Assembly (NCBI GenBank): GCA_002436005.1
Contig: DIXG01000068.1
Coordinates: 1-6,971, forward strand
Direction: 5' to 3'
Source: Anaerolineaceae bacterium UBA6086
GTDB taxonomy: Bacteria > Chloroflexota > Anaerolineae > Anaerolineales > Anaerolineaceae
DNA length: 6,971 bases
Position numbers and translations under genes: made by a program. The notes under the pieces were generated by a model, which was given only the letters and a program-made list of their open reading frames with translations, was not told the origin of the DNA and did not search any database. Positions 1 to 5,394 of this stretch are shown one piece after another. Numbering within the stretch: the first letter of the stretch is position 1; each line of letters opens with the position of its first letter.

Positions 1-1
1 G

Positions 2-1678
2 GGCGAATATCAGACGCCCGTGCAGGAACATGTCTATCTCCAGCCTGAGGCGGGTGTTTCCTATATTGATTCAGAAGGGCGCATCACGGTCATTGTCGCC
101 GGGCAATGGACGCATGAAGACCGAGAGCAAATTGCCCACGCCCTGGATGTGCCTGAAGAAATGGTTCGTGTGATTTATCCTGCCATGGGCGGCGCTTTTG
201 GCGGTCGTGAGGATATATCCATTCAGATCGTGCTTGGTTTGGCTGCCATGCGGCTGCACGAGCGGGGCATTGATCGCCCTGTAAAAATCATCTGGAGCCG
301 GGAAGAATCGATCATCGGTCATCATAAGCGGCATCTGTATAAGCTCAAAGCGAAATGGGGTGCAACCAGAGACGGCAAGATCCTGGCAGCAAAAGTGGAT
401 ATCAAAGCCGACGGCGGCGCCTATGTCTACACATCGCCAAAGGTAATGGGAAACGCAATTCTGCAGGCCAGCGGACCCTATGACATCCCCAATGTGTGGG
501 TCGATGCCGACTCGGTGTATACCAATAATGTGCCTGGCGGCGCCTTTCGCGGTTTTGGTGGTCCGCAGGGTGCCTTTGAGGCAGAAATGCAAATCAATAG
601 ATTGGCAGAAGCGCTGGGTATGGACCCCGTCGAACTTCGCATGAAAAACTTGATGTCAGATGGATCCATGACATCAATGAACTCGGTGATGCCCGATGGT
701 GTCACTATTCAACCGGTAACAAAAACCTGTGCGGAACATGCTGGGTGGCAGGAACAGGAAACAGGCTGGCAAGCCCCCAAACCCTTAGCGGATGATGGCG
801 TGATCAAACGAGGAAGAGGAATTGCCTGTGCCTTTAAAAACGTCGGATTTTCCTATGGATACCGTGAGAACGCCAATGCGATTGTGGAATTGCATGGAAA
901 AGAGGAGATTGAACGGGTGGTTTTGCATCATGCTGGGGCGGATGTGGGACAAGGCGCTCATTCTGCGTTCAAACAAATCGCCGCAGAAATACTGGACATC
1001 CCCGTTGAAAAGATTGATATGATCGTTTCCGATACTGCCTTTACCGGTAATGCAGGTAGTTCATCGGCTTCAAGAATGACATTCATGGGCGGGAATGCGG
1101 TTGCAGGCGCAGCCAAAGAAGCGCGTGAAAAATGGCTCGCAGAAGAACGCCCTGCCATTGCAGACTACACTTACTATGCACCCCGTACCAGCCAGCTTGA
1201 TCCTGAAACCGGAGAATGCGTGCCGAATTTTTCTTATGGGTATGTGGCAGAGGCTGTTGAGCTTGAGGTCGATACCGAAACCGGTGAAATCCGCCTGCTC
1301 AAGGTGATTTGTGCAAATGATGTGGGTAGGGCGATCAACCCGATGCAGGTCGTCGGGCAAATTGAAGGCTGCATTATTCAGGCAGCAGGCTACGTCCTGA
1401 TGGAGAATTTTATTCAAAAAGATGGGTATGTGGTGACAAACATGCTCTCCAATTACCTGATTCCAACCGTTTTGGACATCCCTGTGGCGGTTGAATCCAT
1501 CATCCTGGAATATGCAGAGCCCAATGGTCCCTTTGGTGCGCGTGGGATGGCAGAAATGCCCTATTTGCCGCTGGCGCCGGCTATCATGCATGCCCTGTAC
1601 GATGCCACAGGGGTTTGGTTCCACGATTTCCCCCTGACTCCTGAGCGTGTCCTTCGAGGCCTGGGAAAGATCAAATGA
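2..1678 (+). CDS. Xanthine dehydrogenase-family molybdopterin-binding large subunit (5'-truncated by window edge)
   Basis: This is the C-terminal ~558 residues of a molybdenum hydroxylase catalytic subunit. The frame is open to the window edge: the codons before the GTG at 20 read GEYQTP and run straight into VQEHVYLQPE, a conserved family segment, so that GTG is internal and roughly 200 N-terminal residues lie outside. Counting from the codon at 2, cofactor-binding motifs are GGAFGGRED (about 63-71), AFRGFGGPQ (181-189) and GADVGQGAH (312-320). The C-terminal GARGMAEMP carries the expected catalytic Glu (about 518). The family hydroxylates purines or other N-heterocycles and aldehydes, and partners with FAD and 2Fe-2S subunits that are not visible here. 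The substrate cannot be read from sequence. The stop overlaps the next start by 4 bp (ATGA), so it is co-translated with YqeB. The following yqeB and yqeC genes suggest a selenium-dependent type. The region between the third and fourth motifs looks shorter than in typical homologues. Confidence 0.93.
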   Translation, partial: GEYQTPVQEHVYLQPEAGVSYIDSEGRITVIVAGQWTHEDREQIAHALDVPEEMVRVIYPAMGGAFGGREDISIQIVLGLAAMRLHERGIDRPVKIIWSREESIIGHHKRHLYKLKAKWGATRDGKILAAKVDIKADGGAYVYTSPKVMGNAILQASGPYDIPNVWVDADSVYTNNVPGGAFRGFGGPQGAFEAEMQINRLAEALGMDPVELRMKNLMSDGSMTSMNSVMPDGVTIQPVTKTCAEHAGWQEQETGWQAPKPLADDGVIKRGRGIACAFKNVGFSYGYRENANAIVELHGKEEIERVVLHHAGADVGQGAHSAFKQIAAEILDIPVEKIDMIVSDTAFTGNAGSSSASRMTFMGGNAVAGAAKEAREKWLAEERPAIADYTYYAPRTSQLDPETGECVPNFSYGYVAEAVELEVDTETGEIRLLKVICANDVGRAINPMQVVGQIEGCIIQAAGYVLMENFIQKDGYVVTNMLSNYLIPTVLDIPVAVESIILEYAEPNGPFGARGMAEMPYLPLAPAIMHALYDATGVWFHDFPLTPERVLRGLGKIK

Positions 1679-2487
1679 CTCCTTATGTGTTGATCTGGGG
1701 GGGCGGTGATTTAGCCAGCGGGGTTGCGTTAAGACTCCATCATGCAGGCATTCGGATTCTGATTGTCGAAACCCATCAGCCGCTGGCTGTGCGTCGGTCT
1801 GTTTCGTTTGCGCAAGCCGTCTATGATGGGAGAACCCAGGTTGAAGACATTTTTGGCGTTCTAATACAAGGTCCTGACGAAATGCAAACTGTCTGGTCAA
1901 GTGGCGCGATCCCGGTGCTGGTTGATCCTGAGTTGACAATTCTATCCCTGCATCCCCCGCTTGTTTTGGTTGATGCCAGGCTAAAGAAGAAAAAACTGCC
2001 TGGACGTCTGGGGGATGCGGAGCTGGTCATTGGTTTAGGCCCGGGATTCACAGCCGGCGAAAATTGCCATGCGGCGATTGAAACCAATCGCGGGCACTTT
2101 TTAGGGCGTGTATATTGGGAGGGCAGCACGCAGGAGGACACCGGTGTGCCGGGGACCGTTCAGGCATATGCCTGTGAAAGGGTGCTCTTTGCCCCGGATG
2201 ATGGCATCATTGAGAACCTTTCCTCCATTGGTGCTCATGTACAAAAAGGAGATCCAATCCTGGTTGTTAATGGAAAGATCGTGCGGGCTCCCTTTGATGG
2301 GCTCCTGCGGGGATTAATCCATGAAGGGATTCAGGTTCGTCAGGGGATGAAAGTTGGGGATGTAGATCCGCGACCTGAGGTGTATCGCAGTGAGTTTGTC
2401 TCTGAAAAGTCACTGGCAATCGGTGGCGGCGTGCTGGAAGCCGTGCTGACAAAGGATGCCGTTCGCACAAAGCTCTGGAAGGCGTAA
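1675..2487 (+). CDS. yqeB: YqeB/EF2563-family selenium-dependent molybdenum hydroxylase system protein
   Basis: A 270-residue protein recognised as the YqeB (EF2563) family. That family co-occurs with selD and molybdenum hydroxylases and is thought to help install or handle the labile selenium cofactor; its biochemical reaction is not established. A glycine-rich nucleotide-binding-like start, IWGGGDLASG (residues 7-16), opens the protein and resembles a Rossmann P-loop. A second conserved glycine-rich stretch is GLGPGFTAGENCHAAIETNR (120-139), containing a Cys. The C-terminal third (about 170-225) has a KGDPILVV...RAPFDGLLRG pattern reminiscent of biotinyl/lipoyl-like folds. Length matches the family. 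The start ATG overlaps the stop of the dehydrogenase gene, and a weak purine-rich GGGAAAG lies just upstream, so translational coupling is likely. No membrane segment or signal peptide is seen, so it should be cytoplasmic. Confidence 0.88.
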   Translation: MTPYVLIWGGGDLASGVALRLHHAGIRILIVETHQPLAVRRSVSFAQAVYDGRTQVEDIFGVLIQGPDEMQTVWSSGAIPVLVDPELTILSLHPPLVLVDARLKKKKLPGRLGDAELVIGLGPGFTAGENCHAAIETNRGHFLGRVYWEGSTQEDTGVPGTVQAYACERVLFAPDDGIIENLSSIGAHVQKGDPILVVNGKIVRAPFDGLLRGLIHEGIQVRQGMKVGDVDPRPEVYRSEFVSEKSLAIGGGVLEAVLTKDAVRTKLWKA

Positions 2488-2490
2488 GAT

Positions 2491-3840
2491 ATGGATCTTG
2501 CCCGAGCGTTTAATGTCAAAGCAGGGCAAAGTCTGGCATTTATTGGCGCAGGAGGGAAGACCAGTGCCATGTTCGCCCTGGCACATGCCCTCAAAGCGCG
2601 TGTCATCCTCACCACGACCACGCATCTTGGGGTTTGGCAGGCGGAACTGGCGGAAAAACACCACGTTATCCAAAATTTTCAGGATATTGCAGCTTTTGAT
2701 TTATCATCTGCCGATATTCATTTGATCACAGGACCGCGGGGATCGGATGATCGGCTTTCAGCGCTTAAGGGAGATCTATTGGAGGCGCTCAGGGAACGAT
2801 CGTCTAAGGATGGGATTCCCCTGTTGATTGAGGCGGATGGCGCTCGGCAGCGACCGCTTAAAGCACCAGCAGAATATGAACCCGTTATCCCAACGTGGAT
2901 TGACCGTGTGGTGGTGGTCGCTGGGTTGGCTGGGGTTGGTGAGCCTTTGACAGATGTAGTGGTGCACCGACCTGACCGGTTTGCGGCCATAACAGGGCGG
3001 ACTTTGGGCGCCAAGATTCAAGTCGAGGACCTGTTATGTGTGCTCGGATCTGCCCAGGGTGGATTGAAGGGCATACCTGAAAGTGCGCAGCGGGTTCTCT
3101 TTTTGAACCAGGCTGATGATCTGCGGATGATGGCATTGGGCGGCAGAATTGCCCGCCAGTTGTTGGGGCAGTATCACCAGATTATGGTTGCGTCACTGCA
3201 GCAAGAAGGCATACAAGGTCCGGTTTTCAGTGTTCACTCGAAAACGGCTGGCGTTGTACTGGCGGCGGGGGGGAGTGAACGCCTGGGAGCCCCCAAACAG
3301 CTTCTATCCTGGCAGGGTAAGCCCTTCATCCGTAAAGTGGTGGAAAATGGCTTAGAAGCCGGCTTGTCGCCTCTGGTGGTCGTTACTGGTGCAGCGCAGG
3401 AAGCGGTCGCAATTGCGGTGGACGGTTTGCCTGTGATCCTGGTGCATAACGATGAATGGGAGACAGGACAGGCTTCCTCCATGCGAGCAGGGCTATCAGC
3501 CTTGTCTTCTGAGGTTGACAGTGCCTTGTTTCTGTTAAGCGATCAACCACAAATTTCTGTAAACTTGATTTCCCAACTGATTGAACGATACGCCCAGAAT
3601 CGTATACCGATCACTGCGCCGCTGGTGGATGGTCAGCACAGCAATCCGGTTTTGTTTGCGCAGGAGACTTTTGAAGCGTTGATGAAGGTCAGTGGGGATC
3701 GTGGTGGGCGGGCAGTGTTCAACCAATTTTCGGTGGATTGGCTCACCTGGGTGGATTGGCGATCGGGGCTGGACGTGGATAAGTTGGGGGATGAGGGTAG
3801 ATTAATGGACGCCTATTTTCCCGATAGATCGCCTGAGTAA
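2491..3840 (+). CDS. yqeC-mocA: Fusion protein: YqeC (selenium hydroxylase accessory) + MocA-type molybdenum cofactor cytidylyltransferase
   Basis: A 449-residue two-domain protein. Residues 1 to about 245 match YqeC, with a P-loop-like GAGGKTS (19-25), TTTTHLG (41-47), an acidic Walker-B-like LLIEADGARQRPLKAP (111-126) and VVVAGLAGVGEPL (141-153). YqeC is tied to selenium-dependent hydroxylase maturation, but its reaction is unproven. Residues from about 253 to the end match the MocA/NTP-transferase family: LAAGGSERLGAPKQLL (258-272) is the nucleotidyltransferase signature, followed by NDEWETGQASSMRAGL (320-335), LLSDQP (348-353), a GQHSNPVLF segment and GDRGGRAVF (402-410). MocA transfers CMP from CTP to molybdopterin cofactor, giving the MCD form used by many xanthine dehydrogenases. 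A GGAAGG Shine-Dalgarno at 2477-2482, 8 nt before the ATG, supports the start. The gene follows YqeB by 3 bp. The reading frame crosses the domain junction with no stop or slippery site, so this is a true fusion. Confidence 0.88.
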   Translation: MDLARAFNVKAGQSLAFIGAGGKTSAMFALAHALKARVILTTTTHLGVWQAELAEKHHVIQNFQDIAAFDLSSADIHLITGPRGSDDRLSALKGDLLEALRERSSKDGIPLLIEADGARQRPLKAPAEYEPVIPTWIDRVVVVAGLAGVGEPLTDVVVHRPDRFAAITGRTLGAKIQVEDLLCVLGSAQGGLKGIPESAQRVLFLNQADDLRMMALGGRIARQLLGQYHQIMVASLQQEGIQGPVFSVHSKTAGVVLAAGGSERLGAPKQLLSWQGKPFIRKVVENGLEAGLSPLVVVTGAAQEAVAIAVDGLPVILVHNDEWETGQASSMRAGLSALSSEVDSALFLLSDQPQISVNLISQLIERYAQNRIPITAPLVDGQHSNPVLFAQETFEALMKVSGDRGGRAVFNQFSVDWLTWVDWRSGLDVDKLGDEGRLMDAYFPDRSPE

Positions 3841-3872
3841 TAATTCCAGAATTCGACTATTTTCAATATTAT

Positions 3873-5027
3873 TTACTTGAGTGAGCCTGCCAGGCTCTTG
3901 AGAGCTAATTTCAGGATTTCCGCTTCGTTGGATGGGTCGCTGACCTCAATATCCGGGCTGAGGGGAAAAGTTAAGCCGGGTATCCACCATTGGCCGCTTG
4001 TGATGTGCACGCTGGATCCATCTTGCAGATCAAAGATGAATTGGATTTGCGTCTTGCCGTAGGTCGGCACCCCGATCAGGGTGGCGCGACCCTGATTTTT
4101 TAATGCACCGGCAACAATTTCAGCAGAGCTGGCAGTGTTTTGATTGATCAGCACGACCAATGGGATGTTGGCGTGAGCGCCCGGCTTCTTAACTGAGAAA
4201 TTCTGAATTTCTTGATCTTTGTATTGACGTTTAATAATCTCACCCTCTGAAAGAAACAGGCTAACGATATCAACGCCTGCCTCGACCAAGCCGCCGCCGT
4301 TGTCACGTAAATCGAGAATCAGGGCGGATGCACCCTGTGCTTCTAATGCCAGTATGGCCTGGTCTAGTTCATCCTGTGAAGATTCAGCAATGCGGTTTAA
4401 TTTGATAAATCCGATTCGCTTATCCTCGGGCTGCAGGTGAAAGGAGACGGATGGCAGGTCAATAGATTGGCGCTTGATCGTGAAATCCAACGCTTCATCG
4501 TTGCGAAGGATTTGCAGAGTGACAGGCTCACCGACTGGTCCGCGCAGGGCAGCCAGCAGGGTCACGTCATCCGTCTGCGGCGATACCTCCAAATCGTCTA
4601 CCTTGAGGAGGAGATCCCCATCCTCTACCCCCGCCTCAGCAGCCGACGAACCTGGAATGGGATACAGCCGCCAATTAGATAGGGTGTCTCGTTCAAGCCG
4701 TGCCCCAATACCGCCGAATTCGCCTGTGAGTTCATTTGTGAGTATTTCATGCTGTGCTGGCGGTACAAAAAGGGTGTAGGGGTCATTCATGGTTGCCAGC
4801 ATTCCCTGGATCATGCCATATTCCAGCTCCTGCTCTGAGGGGACTTCCTGGATGGCATGTTTTACCAGGATTTCTTTAGCCTGGCGCAGGAGCGATAGCT
4901 CACCCTGGCGCTGCTGGTAATATCGGTATCCGTAAAAGCCTAGCGCCATTGCCAGGATAACGATTACGAGCTGGACACCAATTAATGCCCAGGTCATCCA
5001 GCGTTTGTGTGCGTTGATTTGTTCCAT
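3873..5027 (-). CDS. Membrane-anchored S41-family C-terminal processing protease (Ctp/Prc type) with PDZ domain
   Basis: A 384-residue serine protease that should cut proteins near their C-termini outside the cytoplasmic membrane. Residues 13-33 form one hydrophobic segment after a short basic N-terminus (HKR), with no clear cleavage site, so it is a signal anchor. An N-terminal helical region leads to YGMIQGMLATMNDPYTLFVPP (70-90), typical of the family. A PDZ domain spans about 99-175 (GEFGGIGARL, then GSSAAEAGVEDGDLLLKVDD). The protease core includes IGFIKLNRI, LILDLRDNGGGL (236-247), NTASSAEIVAGAL (297-309) and PTYGKTQIQ (321-329). By the 25-residue Ser-Lys spacing known from E. coli Prc, the nucleophile is Ser300, the base Lys325 and the third residue Gln329, so the site looks intact. 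The ATG follows a weak AGAAAG 6 nt upstream. It is divergent from glmS and convergent with the molybdenum cluster. Its substrate is unknown. Confidence 0.92.
   Translation of the reverse strand: MEQINAHKRWMTWALIGVQLVIVILAMALGFYGYRYYQQRQGELSLLRQAKEILVKHAIQEVPSEQELEYGMIQGMLATMNDPYTLFVPPAQHEILTNELTGEFGGIGARLERDTLSNWRLYPIPGSSAAEAGVEDGDLLLKVDDLEVSPQTDDVTLLAALRGPVGEPVTLQILRNDEALDFTIKRQSIDLPSVSFHLQPEDKRIGFIKLNRIAESSQDELDQAILALEAQGASALILDLRDNGGGLVEAGVDIVSLFLSEGEIIKRQYKDQEIQNFSVKKPGAHANIPLVVLINQNTASSAEIVAGALKNQGRATLIGVPTYGKTQIQFIFDLQDGSSVHITSGQWWIPGLTFPLSPDIEVSDPSNEAEILKLALKSLAGSLK
3883..3897. other. Short hairpin at the convergent gene junction, possible transcription end
   Basis: GAGCCT and AGGCTC (6-bp arms, 3-nt loop) lie in the last codons of the S41 protease gene and about 42 bp past the stop of the yqeC-mocA gene. 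The 32-bp gap 3841-3872 itself has no stem-loop followed by a T-run. Neither strand shows a U-tract after this hairpin, so it does not meet the usual criteria for an intrinsic terminator. It is listed only because nothing better is present between the two convergent genes. Confidence 0.25.
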
Positions 5028-5056
5028 AACGAACTTTCTGATTCAAACGAATGAGG

Positions 5057-5062
5057 TATAAT
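5057..5062 (+). promoter_or_regulatory. Candidate -10 box for glmS and its ribozyme leader
   Basis: A perfect TATAAT on the + strand. Transcription would start near 5069, giving about 60 nt of leader before the ribozyme cleavage site at 5131/5132. The -35 region (about 5033-5040, around TTTCTG) is a poor match to TTGACA, so the promoter would be weak or activator-dependent, or the box may be fortuitous. Confidence 0.45.
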
Positions 5063-5073
5063 GGTGCCATTCC

Positions 5074-5079
5074 ATTATA
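5074..5079 (-). promoter_or_regulatory. Candidate -10 box for the S41 protease gene
   Basis: A perfect TATAAT on the - strand, reading leftward. The expected start near 5067 leaves a leader of about 40 nt before the ATG at 5027. No good -35 hexamer is found 16-18 bp upstream; TTCAAA (5099-5094) sits only 14 bp away. It faces and overlaps the opposing glmS -10 box. Confidence 0.45.
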
Positions 5080-5177
5080 CTGACTGCATCCCTTTTGAAG
5101 GAAGATGCCAGTATCTGGATTTGGGATCATAGCGCCTGGCCAATCTACCAACGGGATTGGTGACGAGGATGGAGGTT

Positions 5178-5195
5178 CCCTGGTGCGAACCAGGG
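5178..5195 (+). other. GNRA-capped hairpin inserted in the glmS ribozyme
   Basis: CCCTGGT (5178-5184) and ACCAGGG (5189-5195) form a perfect 7-bp stem closed by the tetraloop GCGA, a GNRA loop of the kind that often docks into RNA helix receptors. It follows directly on GGAGGTT of P2. In the B. subtilis ribozyme as I recall it, that GGAGGTT is joined directly to ATCGA. Confidence 0.8.
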
Positions 5196-5200
5196 CTAAC

Positions 5201-5221
5201 GGCTTGAGCTTGGCTTGAGCT
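5201..5221 (+). repeat. Tandem 10-mer repeat inside the glmS ribozyme insertion
   Basis: GGCTTGAGCT occurs at 5201-5210 and again at 5212-5221, an 11-nt period. TTGAGC (5204-5209 or 5215-5220) is complementary to GCTCAA at 5281-5286, downstream of P3. The repeat could therefore make a long-range helix in either of two registers, or it may be a recent slippage duplication. Confidence 0.75.
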
Positions 5222-5286
5222 GGAAAATCGAAAGATCGGCGGATGCCTCCCGCTGCTGCCAGCAGTTGCCTTCCCAAGATGCTCAA

Positions 5287-5302
5287 AACAATGAATATTG
5301 TT
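5287..5302 (+). other. Hairpin after P3 of the ribozyme (P4.1-like)
   Basis: AACAAT (5287-5292) pairs with ATTGTT (5297-5302) around a GAAT loop. The flanking AAAAC before it and the CACGATCGA after it occupy the place of the P4.1 hairpin and its joiners in the Thermoanaerobacter ribozyme. The assignment is by position and general look only. Confidence 0.5.
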
Positions 5303-5311
5303 CACGATCGA

Positions 5312-5359
5312 CACACCGCACGCGAATAGCTGCACTGCAACCTGGGCGGTGCGGGTGTG
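5312..5359 (+). other. Long GC-rich stem near the 3' end of the ribozyme (P4 candidate or accessory stem)
   Basis: CACACCGCAC (5312-5321) pairs with GTGCGGGTGTG (5349-5359), giving ten base pairs with one bulged G at 5353. The apical part of about 27 nt is less regular. It lies between the P4.1-like hairpin and the P3.1 partner strand. No T-run follows, so a transcription terminator is unlikely. Confidence 0.6.
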
Positions 5360-5381
5360 GGTCTGTGGCACCCATCGTTCT

Positions 5382-5387
5382 GGAGGT
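5382..5387 (+). promoter_or_regulatory. Shine-Dalgarno sequence of glmS
   Basis: GGAGGT lies 7 nt before the ATG at 5395 and about 12 nt past the proposed P3.1 strand of the ribozyme. It is a near-perfect anti-16S match and fixes the glmS start. Confidence 0.85.
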
Positions 5388-5394
5388 TGTGAAA

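Larger units (their letters stand above)
5056..5080. repeat. Perfect 9-bp inverted repeat made of two opposed TATAAT boxes
   Basis: GTATAATGG (5056-5064) and CCATTATAC (5072-5080) are exact reverse complements with a 7-bp spacer. Each arm contains TATAAT reading outward-in on its own strand. The element lies in the divergent region about 29 bp upstream of the protease start and 51 bp before the glmS ribozyme cleavage site. It may be a pair of overlapping promoters, an operator, or both. The symmetry is seen directly; the function is inferred. Confidence 0.7.
5131..5370 (+). ncRNA. glmS self-cleaving ribozyme (glucosamine-6-phosphate-activated)
   Basis: This is the 5' leader element that cleaves the glmS mRNA when bound to glucosamine-6-phosphate, lowering glmS expression. 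Visible landmarks match the class in order. AGCGCCTGG begins at 5131, with cleavage expected between A5131 and G5132. P1 pairs GCCAATC (5139-5145) with GATTGGT (5155-5161). TGACGAGGATGGAGG (5161-5175) and, later, ATCGAAAGATCGGCGG (5227-5242) and ATGCCTCCCG (5243-5252) are near-identical to my recollection of the Bacillus and Thermoanaerobacter ribozymes. P2 pairs GGAGG (5171-5175) with CCTCC (5246-5250). P2.2 pairs CGCC (5133-5136) with GGCG (5238-5241). P3 is CTGC/GCAG (5253-5256/5262-5265), and its loop TGCCA can pair with TGGCA at 5366-5370 as the P3.1 pseudoknot. Hairpins at 5287-5302 and 5312-5359 fill the P4/P4.1 position; their exact assignment is uncertain. The 3' end is inferred from P3.1. 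At about 240 nt it is long for the class because of an insertion at 5178-5226. Confidence 0.93.

Noticed and set aside
20..22. GTG at 20 as the start of the dehydrogenase gene
   Set aside because: The frame is open upstream to base 2, and the codons before it continue the conserved family sequence, so the gene is cut by the window edge.
1070..1939. - strand open frame of 289 codons
   Set aside because: It runs antisense across the end of the dehydrogenase gene and the start of yqeB, with low-complexity, unrecognisable translation.
3841..3872. Intrinsic terminator in the convergent gap
   Set aside because: The 32 bp are AT-rich with a GAATTC palindrome, but there is no GC-rich stem followed by a T-run.
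5312..5359. Attenuator-type terminator before glmS
   Set aside because: The stem is strong, but no U-run follows, and its place fits the 3' half of the glmS ribozyme.
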